From: Kerstersia gyiorum
GTDB lineage: Bacteria; Pseudomonadota; Gammaproteobacteria; Burkholderiales; Burkholderiaceae_B
Length of the DNA stretch: 64,000 nucleotides
Assembly: GCF_004216755.1 (NCBI RefSeq)
Contig: NZ_SGWZ01000001.1
Location: 496,001 to 560,000, forward strand
Direction of reading: 5' to 3'
Each line of letters starts with the position of its first letter. The first letter of the stretch is position 1. The position numbers and the translations under genes were made by a program. The notes under the pieces are model-generated. The model was not told where the DNA came from and ran no database searches. It saw nothing but the letters and a program-made list of their open reading frames with translations. Of this stretch, positions 44,005 through 53,477 are shown in pieces.

Positions 44005-44955
44005 GTGAAACCGAATACGAGCCTGCCGCTGCAGCATGATGAGTCCTTGCCCGACGTTAAATACCTGCGTTTTCTCGATACGCTGTACCGCACCCGGCGC
44101 CTGAGCCGCACGGCGGAACTGTTGGGCCAGAGCGCGCCAACCATGAGTATCTGGCTGGCAGCTTTGCGCGAGCAGCTGCGCGATGCCCTGTTCGTGCGCA
44201 CGCCCGGGGGCATGCAACCGACGCCACGCACCGAATCCCTGATGCCGCTGGTGCGTAATGCGCTGGATTCATTGCGCGGCATCGTGGCCGGCCCGGGCAG
44301 CTTCGACCCGCAGACGGCCGAGCGGCAGTTCCGCCTCTGCATGACCGACGGCAGCATGCTGACCTTGCTGCCACGCATTCTGGCGCACCTGCGGCTGCAG
44401 GCACCGCAGGTCAAGCTCAAGGCCATCAAGATCAATGCCAGGACGCCCCGGCTGCTGGAAAGCGGCGAGGCCGACCTCGCGCTGGGCTTCGTGCCCACAC
44501 TGGCCACAGGCTTTTATCAACAGGCGTTGTTCGACCAGGTATGGGTGTGCCTGGTCAATCCGGACCATCCCGTGATCGGCAAGCGGTTGGATCTGGAAAC
44601 CTACGCGCAGGCGCGCCATATCGAGATTCCCGGCGGCACCGGACATGCCATGCTGGCCGATGCCCTGGCGCGGCACCAGGTCATGCGCCGCGTCGCACTG
44701 GAGATCCCGGTCTACCTGGGAATCCCGGCGATCATTTCGAGCAGCGACCTGATCGCCACCGTGCCCAGTCTGACTGGCCATACGCTGGCGCGCCGTTCTG
44801 GTCTCAGCATCCATCCCTGCCCGGTACCTGTGCCCCCCTTCACCGTCATGCAGTACTGGCATGAGCGCGTGCACCTGGATGCCGGCCACCGCTGGCTGCG
44901 CCAGGCGGTGCACGAGGTTTGCGCCGACCGCACCCGCACGCCTGTTCCGGTCTGA
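44005..44955 (+). CDS. LysR-family transcriptional regulator (316 aa)
   Basis: GTG start. The N-terminal HTH (YLRFLDTLYRTRRLSRTAEL, SAPTMSIWLAALREQLRDAL, FVRTPGG) is followed by a NodD/NahR-like effector domain (FRLCMTDGSMLTLLPRILAH, ADLALGFVP). It sits between a divergent SDR and the downstream epimerase-SDR-TRAP genes, so it probably controls both directions. Confidence 0.9.
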   Translation: MKPNTSLPLQHDESLPDVKYLRFLDTLYRTRRLSRTAELLGQSAPTMSIWLAALREQLRDALFVRTPGGMQPTPRTESLMPLVRNALDSLRGIVAGPGSFDPQTAERQFRLCMTDGSMLTLLPRILAHLRLQAPQVKLKAIKINARTPRLLESGEADLALGFVPTLATGFYQQALFDQVWVCLVNPDHPVIGKRLDLETYAQARHIEIPGGTGHAMLADALARHQVMRRVALEIPVYLGIPAIISSSDLIATVPSLTGHTLARRSGLSIHPCPVPVPPFTVMQYWHERVHLDAGHRWLRQAVHEVCADRTRTPVPV

Positions 44956-44976
44956 TCCGGGGCGTTGCATGGCGCA

Positions 44977-44995
44977 AGTTTGCCAAAGGCAAACT
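44977..44995. promoter_or_regulatory. Inverted repeat before the epimerase gene, candidate operator
   Basis: AGTTTGCC-AAA-GGCAAACT is a perfect 8-bp inverted repeat. A third TTTGCC half-site follows at 45002-45007. There is no T run, so it is more likely a regulator site than a terminator. It lies 74 nt before the epimerase start, in the expected place for the LysR protein. Confidence 0.45.
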
Positions 44996-45068
44996 CGCAC
45001 TTTGCCTCTGCCCCAGTGCCAGCCATGGCTCAGCTTCCTAGAATTCGCAAAAAAACGAGGAGGCAGCT

Positions 45069-45998
45069 ATGAGGGTATTGGTGACCGGGGGCAGCGGTTT
45101 TTTGGGGGCCTGGGTCGTGCGGCAACTGGCGGCGGCAGGCGTGACGCCCGTGGTGTTCGACATGAGCGGCGCGCGCGACAAGGTGGCGCAGGTGGCAGGG
45201 GCTGAGCTGGCACGCGACCTGGTCTGGGTTGTGGGTGATATCCGCCGCTCAGATGAAGTCATGCTGGCGGCTGAAGGGTGCAAGGGCGTTATCCATCTGG
45301 CCGGTATGCTCACGCCGGAGTGCTCGGCAGACCCGGTGCTGGGTGCCGAGGTCAACCTGATCGGCACCCTCAATGTGTTTGACATGGCACGCCGCTCCGG
45401 TATCGGGCATGTGGCCTACGCCAGCAGCGCCGGTGTCTACGGCCCGGAAAGCAGCACGATGCCGCAGCCGGCCACATTCTATGGTGCCTACAAGCTGGCC
45501 TGCGAGGGCGCGGCCAGGGCCTATTGGCGCGACTATGGCATTTCCAGTATCGGCTTGCGGCCTTTCGTGGTCTATGGGCCGGGTCGCGAGGGGGGGCTCA
45601 GTGCTGGCCCGACATTGGCCTGCCGCGCCGCGGCCCTGGGCGAGGCATACCGCCACCCCTTCACCGGCAGCTGTGGCCTGGTGTATGTCGAGGATGTTGC
45701 GGCTGTCTTTGTGCAAGCGGCCTTGCAGGCCACACCGGGCGCGCAGGTGTTCAACATGGGGGGCGAGGACGTAGCTGTTGCAGCCTTGCTGGATGCCATC
45801 CGGCAACAGGTGCCGGGTGCCAGCCTCAGTGCGCACGGGCCTGCCCTGCCAATTGCGGCCGGGCAAGGCGCGGCGGGTCTGGACGACTGGTTTCCGGGGC
45901 GGCCACGTACGGGGCTGGTGGCTGGGCTGGCGCAGACCATCGCCTATTACCGCACCGCAGCCGCCGTGCCAGCGGCCAACCCGGAGCAACCGGCATGA
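45069..45998 (+). CDS. NAD-dependent epimerase/dehydratase (extended SDR) (309 aa)
   Basis: Extended SDR: Rossmann motif VTGGSGFLGAWVVRQLA, VIHLAG, active-site YASSAGVYGPE and YGAYKLACE (Tyr/Lys), and LRPFVVYGPGREGG. The substrate is probably a sugar acid or related polyol taken up by the TRAP transporter downstream. The stop overlaps the next SDR (ATGA). AGGAGG precedes the ATG. Confidence 0.88.
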   Translation: MRVLVTGGSGFLGAWVVRQLAAAGVTPVVFDMSGARDKVAQVAGAELARDLVWVVGDIRRSDEVMLAAEGCKGVIHLAGMLTPECSADPVLGAEVNLIGTLNVFDMARRSGIGHVAYASSAGVYGPESSTMPQPATFYGAYKLACEGAARAYWRDYGISSIGLRPFVVYGPGREGGLSAGPTLACRAAALGEAYRHPFTGSCGLVYVEDVAAVFVQAALQATPGAQVFNMGGEDVAVAALLDAIRQQVPGASLSAHGPALPIAAGQGAAGLDDWFPGRPRTGLVAGLAQTIAYYRTAAAVPAANPEQPA

Positions 45999-46735
45999 AC
46001 ATGGAAAAACGTGGGCGCGTCGCGCTGGTGGCTGGTGCGGCTGGCGGTATCGGGGCAGCCGTGGCGCAGCGGCTGGCGCGCGAAGGCGCTGCGCTGGCGC
46101 TGCTGGACCGGGATGTGGAGCGGGTGATGGTCCTGGCAGACAGTTTGCCTGGCAGCCTGGCGCTGGCCTGTGACTTGACGGACGAAGCCGAGGTGGCCGC
46201 GGCGGTCGGGCAAACCGTGGCGCACTGGGGGCGGCTGGATATCCTGGTGCACAGCGTCGGGCTGATCGGTTCCTCGCTGCCGGTGCATGAACTGCCGGTC
46301 TGCGACTGGGACCGCATTATGGCGGTGAATCTGCGCAGCGCATTCCTGTGCACGCGGGCGGTCGTGGCTCCCATGCTTGAGCACGATTATGGCCGCATCG
46401 TGCATATCGCCTCGATTGCGGGCAAGGAGGGCAACGCACAGCAATCGGCTTATTCCGCATCCAAGGCGGGGGTCATTGCGCTGGTGAAGTCGCAAGGCAA
46501 AGAGTTGGCGCGCACGGGCATACGCGTCAATGGCATTGCGCCTGCAGTGATACAGACCGCGCTGGCCGAACAGATGACACCCGAAGTCAAGGCATCGGTG
46601 CTGGCGCGCATTCCCATGGGCCGGCCGGGTGAACCGCAGGAAGTTGCCGGCATGGTGTCCTGGCTGGCGTCGGACGAATGTTCGTTTTCCACTGGCGCGA
46701 CTTTCGATCTTTCAGGGGGCAGGGCGACGTACTGA
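45995..46735 (+). CDS. Short-chain dehydrogenase/reductase (246 aa)
   Basis: VAGAAGGIGAAVAQRLA is the cofactor motif, with LLDRD suggesting NAD. HSVGLIG replaces the usual NNAG. Ser is in VHIASIAGKEG and Tyr/Lys in YSASKAG. The C-terminal FDLSGGRATY is normal. It is coupled to the epimerase by a 4-nt overlap and probably acts in the same pathway. Confidence 0.88.
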   Translation: MNMEKRGRVALVAGAAGGIGAAVAQRLAREGAALALLDRDVERVMVLADSLPGSLALACDLTDEAEVAAAVGQTVAHWGRLDILVHSVGLIGSSLPVHELPVCDWDRIMAVNLRSAFLCTRAVVAPMLEHDYGRIVHIASIAGKEGNAQQSAYSASKAGVIALVKSQGKELARTGIRVNGIAPAVIQTALAEQMTPEVKASVLARIPMGRPGEPQEVAGMVSWLASDECSFSTGATFDLSGGRATY

Positions 46736-46826
46736 GTGCCGGTGCCGGAAGACGGGCCGGGCAGCAAAGGCGCGGCGGCGGGCAGGGTGCCACCGCTGCG
46801 CACGATAAAAACCAAAGGAGACAAAC

Positions 46827-47897
46827 ATGAAAAAAGACCTTCTTCGCATGGTGCCGGAAGCACCGGCTGGCCGCCGCCAGTTTCTCAAGACCTGCAGCGG
46901 CGCCACGGTGGCGGGCCTGGCGGCGGGCTTGTCGCTGCCGGCGCTGGCGCAGGCCAAGCCCATCACGCTCAAGGCCGTGGTGCAGCATCGCAACGGCGAA
47001 TCCTACAAGAAATGGGCCTGGTTGCAGGAGCAGGTGGCGCAGCGCAGCGATGGCAGACTGGCCATAGAGATCACCACCATCGGTGAACTGGGCCTGGGCG
47101 GCTCCGAGATGCTGCGTGTGCTCAAAAGTGGGGTCATCGACATGGCCGAGGTGCTGCCTGGCTACGTCGCCAGCGATTTTCCGATGATAGAAGCCTGCGA
47201 CCTGCCGGGTATCTCTACCAGCTTCGATCAGTCGCGCCATATGTACGATGTCTGGACCAGCAATGTCGTGGCCAGGCATGAATCGGTATTGGGCGGAAAG
47301 GTCATCAGTTCCTTCTGCTGGTCCACCATGTTCATGTACACCAAGTTTCCGCTGGATGCGCTGACGGACTTCAAGGGCCGGAAGATCCGTGTTTTCGCGC
47401 CAGCGCAGGCGCGTTTCCTCACGGCATTGGGGGCGGAGCCGGTCAGTATGACAACTGCCGATATGTACCCCGCGTTGCAGCGCGGCATCATCGACGGCGC
47501 CATTACCGGTACCGAGCATGTGAAGGCCAGCAGCTTGTGGGAGGTGACGCGCTACATGACCAACATCAATATTCCCCCCATGGGCTCCTACATTGTGCTC
47601 GGCGCACGCTCCTGGGCCAGGCTGCCTGCGGATCTGCAGCAGATCTTCATCGACATCGGCCCGGCATTGACGGACCTGGGCTGGAAGCTGGGGCGCGACA
47701 ACGACGTGCTGGGTTTTGAGTATGCCCGCGAAAAGGACATGGTGCTGACCCTTGAAGCCAAGCCTCAATGGGTGCCGGAACTGACGCGGATTTCCTCCCA
47801 GGACATCGTGCCCTGGTGGGCCGGGCGGGCTGGGCCGCAAGCCAGGAAAAACTTCAATGAGTTCCTGGCGCCCATCGTTGGCTACACCTTGAGCTGA
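46827..47897 (+). CDS. TRAP transporter substrate-binding protein, DctP type (356 aa)
   Basis: The N-terminus carries a twin-arginine-like signal (GRRQFLKTCSGATVAGLAAG) ending in LAQAK, so export may be by Tat. The DctP fold is shown by FKGRKIRVFAPAQARFLTAL and the conserved arginine that binds the carboxylate, and by YPALQRGIIDGAITGTEHV. The ligand is an organic or sugar acid. It is the first gene of a complete TRAP set. Confidence 0.92.
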   Translation: MKKDLLRMVPEAPAGRRQFLKTCSGATVAGLAAGLSLPALAQAKPITLKAVVQHRNGESYKKWAWLQEQVAQRSDGRLAIEITTIGELGLGGSEMLRVLKSGVIDMAEVLPGYVASDFPMIEACDLPGISTSFDQSRHMYDVWTSNVVARHESVLGGKVISSFCWSTMFMYTKFPLDALTDFKGRKIRVFAPAQARFLTALGAEPVSMTTADMYPALQRGIIDGAITGTEHVKASSLWEVTRYMTNINIPPMGSYIVLGARSWARLPADLQQIFIDIGPALTDLGWKLGRDNDVLGFEYAREKDMVLTLEAKPQWVPELTRISSQDIVPWWAGRAGPQARKNFNEFLAPIVGYTLS

Positions 47898-48006
47898 GCC
47901 ATCGCCACCGCACACGCCCGCCAGGGCGTGGCGCCGCCGGCTTTTTCCTCCAACCCCGGTTCCCCGGTACGGCGCGGCCGGCCCAGGGGGATGCCGTTCC
48001 TAGGGG

Positions 48007-48522
48007 ATGATTGTGATCGTTTTACGTAATTTCCTGGCCCGCTTGGCCGAAGGCATGGCATGGGTCAGTGGACTGTTGTTCCTGCTGCTGGCGTTCTACA
48101 TGACGGGCGATGCGCTCAGCCGCACGCTGGGTGGGCCGTTCACTGGTGTGGCTGACCAGGTTGCGTCGCTGACGCTGGCGCTGGGCGCATCCTGGGCGCT
48201 GGCCATGGGGGTCAACAACGGTACGCATGTCCGTTCCGACATCCTGCTGCCCTTGTTGCCCGCGCCGCTCAAGCGTCTGTTCGGTATTTTCGCGCTGATC
48301 GGACTGACGGTGCTGGCATGGATACTGACTTGCAACTTCTATGTCATGGCGCTGGAATCCTATGAAATTGGCGCCATGCTGCCGCAGTCCATTGTGGAGA
48401 TGCAGCTGTATATCCCGCAGGCCATTTCCACGTTTGGTTTCCTGGTGTTTGCCCTGACCTCGACACTGGCCTTGTTGATTGCCATTGCGGGTCGCGCGGG
48501 TGCAGAAGAAGGAGGTGCATGA
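48007..48522 (+). CDS. TRAP transporter small permease, DctQ type (171 aa)
   Basis: Four membrane helices with the DctQ pattern (YMTGDALSRTLGGPFTGV, LTLALGASWALAMGVNNGTH, VRSDILLPLLP). It is followed by the large permease after 1 nt. Confidence 0.9.
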   Translation: MIVIVLRNFLARLAEGMAWVSGLLFLLLAFYMTGDALSRTLGGPFTGVADQVASLTLALGASWALAMGVNNGTHVRSDILLPLLPAPLKRLFGIFALIGLTVLAWILTCNFYVMALESYEIGAMLPQSIVEMQLYIPQAISTFGFLVFALTSTLALLIAIAGRAGAEEGGA

Positions 48523-48523
48523 A

Positions 48524-49837
48524 ATGGCCGCCGTCGTGACAACTTCCCTGTTGGTGCTGTTTGCCTTCTTCATGCTGAGTTTCCACGTCGCCAGTGCACT
48601 GGGGCTGACGGCCGCGATTACCGGTTCGCTGTTCCTGGGGGATATCTGGAGCTTTTTCGCGCAGATCCCCTGGAACAACATCAGCAATAGCGGGCTGATC
48701 GTCGTGCCGCTTTTCATCCTGATGGGTGAACTGCTGTTGCGCAGCGGCGTGACCGAGGATCTCTATGAAACGCTGTCCAAATGGATGGGCCGCGTGCCTG
48801 GCGGCCTGCTACATTCCAACGTGCTGGCCAGCGGCCTGTTCGCGTCCATTTGCGGCTCCAGCGTAGCGACGACATCTACCATTGGCGCCGTGGCGCTGCC
48901 GCAAATGCGCCGGCATGGCTATGACGAGAAACTGGCCATGGGCTCCATTGCGTCCGGTGGCACCCTGGGCATTCTGATTCCGCCCAGCGTCATCATGATC
49001 ATCTACGCGATCATGGCCGAGGTATCCATCGCGCAGCTTTATATGGCTGGCATCGTGCCAGGCCTGCTGATGATGGTGGCCTTCATGCTGGTCATTTTCA
49101 TCGCGGCGCTGTTGGTGCCGACCAAGGCGCCACGGCTCCAGGCGCGGGCCAGCTGGCAGGAGCGCATCCGTGGGTTGCGGGCCATCGTGCCGGTGCTGAT
49201 CCTGATGTTCATGGTGTTGGGCACGATTTATGCAGGCATTGCCACGCCGACCGAGGCGGCGGGCTTTGGCTCCGTGGGGGCATTCTTCCTGGCCTTGCTA
49301 CGCCGCCGGGTGAACCGCGCCATGTTGCGGGAGGTGTTCCTGGCCACCGCGTCGACGACCAGCATGGTGATGCTGGTCGTCGTGACGGCATTCGTCCTGC
49401 AGTTCGTGCTGTCGCTGGGAGGCGTGCCGGCGGCCGTGTCCAACTGGATTGGCGGCCTGGGCCTGAGCCAGCTGGAGCTGATACTGCTGATTGCCGTCAT
49501 CCTGGTGCTGCTGGGCACTTTCATGGAAAGCATGGCGCTGATCGTTTGCACGATGCCCATCTTGCTGCCTATCCTCAAGATGGCTGGCGTGGACCTGGTG
49601 TGGTTCGGCATCATTGCCGTGATCCTGGTGGAAATGTCGCTGATCACGCCGCCGGTGGGCATGAACCTGTTCGTCATGCAAGGGCTGCGCATGCGTCTGG
49701 ATGGTGCGCATCGCGTCGGCCCGATTACCCAGGTATTCGCGAGTACGGTGCCGTTCGTGGTGGCCATGGCAGTGGTGCTGGGGCTGATCATCGCCTACCC
49801 GAACATCGCCATGGGCCTGGTGCACAGCATGCGCTAA
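48524..49837 (+). CDS. TRAP transporter large permease, DctM type (437 aa)
   Basis: The ATG at 48524 has AAGGAGG upstream. There are about 12 membrane segments. DctM landmarks are PLFILMGELLLRSGVTEDLY, SNVLASGLFASICGSSVATT, GGTLGILIPPSVIMIIYAI and ITPPVGMNLFVMQGL. It imports the ligand with Na+ or H+. Confidence 0.94.
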   Translation: MAAVVTTSLLVLFAFFMLSFHVASALGLTAAITGSLFLGDIWSFFAQIPWNNISNSGLIVVPLFILMGELLLRSGVTEDLYETLSKWMGRVPGGLLHSNVLASGLFASICGSSVATTSTIGAVALPQMRRHGYDEKLAMGSIASGGTLGILIPPSVIMIIYAIMAEVSIAQLYMAGIVPGLLMMVAFMLVIFIAALLVPTKAPRLQARASWQERIRGLRAIVPVLILMFMVLGTIYAGIATPTEAAGFGSVGAFFLALLRRRVNRAMLREVFLATASTTSMVMLVVVTAFVLQFVLSLGGVPAAVSNWIGGLGLSQLELILLIAVILVLLGTFMESMALIVCTMPILLPILKMAGVDLVWFGIIAVILVEMSLITPPVGMNLFVMQGLRMRLDGAHRVGPITQVFASTVPFVVAMAVVLGLIIAYPNIAMGLVHSMR

Positions 49838-49868
49838 CGCCGCCGGGGGGCGCCAGGAAAGGGAACGT

Positions 49869-50957
49869 CTAGCGCCGCTCCAGCAGCACGCCGCTTTCCA
49901 TGTGGTGCGTCCATGGGAACTGGTCGAACAGCGCGCAGCGCGTGATGCGATGCGTATCGTGCAGCTGCGCAATATTCTGTGCCAGGGTTTCCGGGTTGCA
50001 GGATACGTACAGGATGCGGTCGAAGCGGCGGGCCAGTTCGCAGGTGTCGGGGTCCATGCCTGCACGTGGCGGGTCGACGAACAGCGTGCCGAAGTCGTAG
50101 CTGTCGAGGTCTATTTCCTTGAGGCGCTGGAAGGCACGAACTTTGTTGAGCGCCTGGGTGAATTCTTCCGCAGACAGCCTGGCAATGACGAGATTGTCGA
50201 TGCCGTTGGTTGCGATATTGGCTTGTGCCGCCGCCACCGATGTCTTGCTGATTTCGGTGGCCAGCACGCGCCGCACCTGGGTGGCGAAGGGCAAGGTGAA
50301 GTTGCCGTTGCCGCAGTACAGCTCCAGCAGGTCGTCATTGCGTTGCCCCAACGCGGCACAGGCCCATTCGATCATCTTGATATTGACCGTGCCGTTAGGC
50401 TGGGTGAAAGCGCCTTCCGGCTGCCGGTAGTGGAATTCGCGTCCCAGGACATTCAGGGTTTCTGTGACGTAATCCTGGCCGATGACGCAGCGCTGTCCCC
50501 GCGAACGGCCGATGAGGCTCACGCCCAGCTGCTCTGCCAGTGCCGTGGCGGCCTGTGTCCAGGCTTCGTCGAGCCTGCGGTGATAACACAGGGTGACCAG
50601 CGCTTCGCCCGACAGTGTGGTGAGGAATTCGACCTGGAACAGACGCTCGCCCAGCACCGGGTTGCTGTTCCAGGCTTGCTTGAGCAGTGGCATCAAGGCG
50701 TTGATGTGCTGGCTGGCAGGCGGGAATTGTTCCAGCAGGATAGGCGAACGCTTGCCTTCGCCGGGCGCGAACATGGCGTAGTGGCGCTCGTCGCCGTCAC
50801 GCCAGAGGTGAAACTCGGCCCGCAGGCGGTAGTGCTGGCGCGGCGAGTCATGGACGTCAGGCGCGGGCGCGCTGAACGGAGCCAGCAGCTGCGCCAGGCG
50901 CAGGCGCTTGGCTTCCAGCTGGGTCTGGTATTCGGATTCTTGATAAGTGTGCGACAT
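49869..50957 (-). CDS. trmA: tRNA (uracil-5-)-methyltransferase (362 aa)
   Basis: The enzyme makes m5U54 in tRNA. It starts with YQTQLEAKRLRLAQLLAPF and has YRLRAEFHLWRDGDERHYAM, SAM motif LELYCGNGNFTLPFA, DPPRAGMD and the catalytic cysteine in LYVSCNPETLAQNI. Length matches E. coli TrmA. It converges on dctM. Confidence 0.96.
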   Translation of the reverse strand: MSHTYQESEYQTQLEAKRLRLAQLLAPFSAPAPDVHDSPRQHYRLRAEFHLWRDGDERHYAMFAPGEGKRSPILLEQFPPASQHINALMPLLKQAWNSNPVLGERLFQVEFLTTLSGEALVTLCYHRRLDEAWTQAATALAEQLGVSLIGRSRGQRCVIGQDYVTETLNVLGREFHYRQPEGAFTQPNGTVNIKMIEWACAALGQRNDDLLELYCGNGNFTLPFATQVRRVLATEISKTSVAAAQANIATNGIDNLVIARLSAEEFTQALNKVRAFQRLKEIDLDSYDFGTLFVDPPRAGMDPDTCELARRFDRILYVSCNPETLAQNIAQLHDTHRITRCALFDQFPWTHHMESGVLLERR

Positions 50958-51025
50958 GGTGCAGGCCGGGCGGTGATCCGGGCGGTATCGTAACCCAGCG
51001 CCGGGGTGGCTGGCGGCGTTCCGGC

Positions 51026-51508
51026 CTATTCGCTTTCGGCGCGCGCCAGGTCGCCAAGCGCAAGCACCGGCGCGGCGTCTATCTCGCTGGCGTTGAGCAG
51101 GCTGGTGAGGCGTTGCAGCGAGGCCAGCAGCACGGCCTGTTCCCAGCCTGGCAGGCCATCGAAGCGCTGCACGAACTGTTCCTGCAGGCAGGCGGGTGAG
51201 TTCTGCATGAGGGTGATACCGGCGTCGGTCAGTTCAATCCAGACACGGCGCTTGTCGTGTTCGTCGCGGCGTCGGCGCACCAGCCCTTTCTTTTCCAGCC
51301 GGTCGAGGATGGTGGTGATGGTGGCTTGCGTCAGGTTCATGGCCTGGGCCAGCTGGCTGCCCTGCATGGGGGCGTGTTCCCGGAGCGCCTGCATGGCGAG
51401 CAGCTGCGGCAAGGTCAGGCCATGGCTGCGGCTGAGCTGTTTGTCGGAAAAATCCGTGGCTCGGATGATCTGACGCAACAGGACCAGGGCGGTTTTGCTT
51501 TGTTCCAT
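51026..51508 (-). CDS. MarR-family regulator, possibly EctR-like (160 aa)
   Basis: The winged HTH has MQGSQLAQAMNLTQATITTI, DRLEKKGLVRRRRDEHDKRR and VWIELTDAG. It opens with ALVLLRQIIRATDFSDKQLS, similar to regulators beside ectoine genes. It is divergent from ehuBCDA, so control of ectoine uptake is the best guess. Confidence 0.85.
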   Translation of the reverse strand: MEQSKTALVLLRQIIRATDFSDKQLSRSHGLTLPQLLAMQALREHAPMQGSQLAQAMNLTQATITTILDRLEKKGLVRRRRDEHDKRRVWIELTDAGITLMQNSPACLQEQFVQRFDGLPGWEQAVLLASLQRLTSLLNASEIDAAPVLALGDLARAESE

Positions 51509-51905
51509 GCTTACCGGGTAGAGAGATAGAGGGGTGGAGGGGGTAAGAGGGATTCGGGGACGGCAAAGAGGGGGCGCCCGGGAAGGGCGGCGCAGGCAAG
51601 TTTAACGCCTTTGCCCGGGCCCGGCTCCCGAAGCGGTGTGCGGTGCTGTCGCCTGAAATCATGCATAAATATGATTAGTAATTCAAATTAAATTATTCCG
51701 GTCTTGAATCGGTTTTATTTGATTATCCTAGGGTTTTCCCCTTATTTGTATCTAAAAATTAGGTTGTTATCGTTTAAATCATGGTGTTAGGATAAAAAAT
51801 ACATTGAATCACTAAGTATTTTTCCGGGTGGATGACGGGCCATGCAATGGCCTGTTTCTGTCTTGGCAACACATGGGCTGCCGGGAAAAAACAAGGAGGA
51901 TAGAG
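51509..51905. promoter_or_regulatory. Divergent marR/ehu regulatory region (397 nt, AT-rich centre)
   Basis: No gene is seen. The part 51660-51825 is strikingly AT-rich. TAATT (51679-51683) and AATTA (51691-51695) form an inverted repeat that could bind the MarR protein. TTGAATC occurs twice, 100 nt apart (51704 and 51804). Promoter boxes cannot be assigned safely. Confidence 0.4.
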
Positions 51906-52757
51906 ATGCAAGCGGTTTTCACACGCCGGCCCTGGCAGAGGCTGGCCGTCGCAGCGGGCCTGGCGCTGCTGGGCGCTTCGGCGCAGGCGCAAACCACGGT
52001 CGAGGACTTGCAGTCACGCGGCGCGCGCATTGGCTATGCCAATGAAAAACCATTTGCCTATACCGAGATGGACGGGCATGTCACGGGGGAATCGCCGCAG
52101 ATCGTCGCGGCCATCTTGCCCGCGCTGGGCATTGCGAAAATCGAACCGGTGCTGACGGAGTGGGGCGCGTTGATCCCGGGCTTGCGCGCCCAGCGTTTCG
52201 ATCTCATCGCCGCCGGCATGTACATCACGCCCGAGCGCTGCAAGCAGGTGCTTTTCACCGATCCGCACTATCAGTTGCCCGATACGCTGCTGGTGGCCCA
52301 AGGCAATCCCAAGAATCTCGATAGCTACGAGTCCATCGCGGCTGATCCGTCGGTGAAACTGGCGATCACCTCCGGCACCGTTAACCTGAAGTATGCGCGT
52401 GATGCTGGGATCAGCGACGACCAGATCGTCCAGGTACCCGATACCTCCTCGCAGTTGCAGGCGGTGCTGAGCGGCCGCGCGGACGCGACGATAGGTACGC
52501 AGCTCACCATGCAGGGGCTGGAAGAACTATCGCGCGGCCGTGCCGAGGCCCTGAGGGAGTTCAAGGACGACCCGGCGCATATGGGCTACGGTGCGCTGGC
52601 ATTTCGTCCCGAAGACCGTGCATTGCGCGATGCTGTCAATACGGCCTTGAAACAATGGCTGGGGTCTGAGGCGCATCTGGCCGCAGTCGCGCCGTTCGGT
52701 TTCGACGAGCGCAACATTACGCACAAGACGGCCGCCGAGCTTTGCCAGGCGGAGTAA
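51906..52757 (+). CDS. ehuB: Ectoine/hydroxyectoine-binding periplasmic protein EhuB (283 aa)
   Basis: AAGGAGG lies upstream of the ATG. The signal peptide ends in ASAQAQ. RIGYANEKPFAYTEMDGHVT, VLTEWGALIPGLRAQRFDLI, AAGMYITPERCKQVLFTDP and DATIGTQLTMQ closely match EhuB of the Ehu ectoine importer. No ect (synthesis) or eut (catabolism) genes lie in this window. Confidence 0.9.
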   Translation: MQAVFTRRPWQRLAVAAGLALLGASAQAQTTVEDLQSRGARIGYANEKPFAYTEMDGHVTGESPQIVAAILPALGIAKIEPVLTEWGALIPGLRAQRFDLIAAGMYITPERCKQVLFTDPHYQLPDTLLVAQGNPKNLDSYESIAADPSVKLAITSGTVNLKYARDAGISDDQIVQVPDTSSQLQAVLSGRADATIGTQLTMQGLEELSRGRAEALREFKDDPAHMGYGALAFRPEDRALRDAVNTALKQWLGSEAHLAAVAPFGFDERNITHKTAAELCQAE

Positions 52758-52817
52758 TGGCAGCATTTTCAGGCCCAGTCCGTCCGAGGCGGGGCGACGT
52801 TCATCCGGGAGGCTCCC

Positions 52818-53477
52818 GTGCCTGACTGGATGCCACTCTTGCTGCAAGGCGCCTGGCTCACGGTGCAGATCACGTTCTTCGGCGCGCTGGTTGCCATCGT
52901 GCTGGCGGTAGCGGGGGCGCTGGGCCGGCTCTCGCCCTGGCGCTTCCTGCGCTGGTTCAGCATTGCCTATATCGAGTTGTTCCGGGGCACGTCGCTGCTG
53001 GTGCAATTGTTCTGGCTGTTCTTCGTGTTGCCCCTGCCGCCTTTCAATGTGTCCCTGTCGCCCTATGTGGTGGGCATACTGGGCCTGGGGCTGCACATTG
53101 GCGCCTACGGGGCGGAAGTCATGCGTGGCGCTATCCTGTCGGTGCCGCGCGCGCAGTATGAAGCCTGCATTGCGCTCAACATGGGGCGCGGCCGGCGGTT
53201 CTTCCGCATTATCCTGCCGCAAGCCTTGCTGGCGGCTATCGGGCCGGGCACCAACCTGCTGATCGAACTGCTGAAGAATACCTCGCTGGTATCACTCATC
53301 ACGCTGGCAGACCTGACCTTCCGCGCCCGTCAGATCGAACAGGCCACCTTCGAGACCGTCACGGTATTCGGCCTGGTGATGCTGCTGTATTTCGCCATGG
53401 CGCAGTGCATCAATGCCGCGATGCGGCTGCTCGAGCGCAGGCTGGCGCGCGGCAGGCTGAAGGGAGGCATGTCGTGA
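52818..53477 (+). CDS. ehuC: Ectoine/hydroxyectoine ABC permease EhuC (219 aa)
   Basis: GTG start with GGGAGG upstream. It is a polar-amino-acid-type permease with about five helices (LLLQGAWLTVQITFFGALVA, ELFRGTSLLVQLFWLFFVLP, PYVVGILGLGLHIGAYGAEV). The HisM/EhuC-type loop AQYEACIALNMGRGRRFFRI contacts the ATPase. Confidence 0.9.
   Translation: MPDWMPLLLQGAWLTVQITFFGALVAIVLAVAGALGRLSPWRFLRWFSIAYIELFRGTSLLVQLFWLFFVLPLPPFNVSLSPYVVGILGLGLHIGAYGAEVMRGAILSVPRAQYEACIALNMGRGRRFFRIILPQALLAAIGPGTNLLIELLKNTSLVSLITLADLTFRARQIEQATFETVTVFGLVMLLYFAMAQCINAAMRLLERRLARGRLKGGMS

Noticed and set aside
43848..44507. Long N-terminal extension of the SDR gene
   Set aside because: The frame is open to 44507, but the extension lies opposite lysR and the ATG at 43847 has a good AAGGAGA site.
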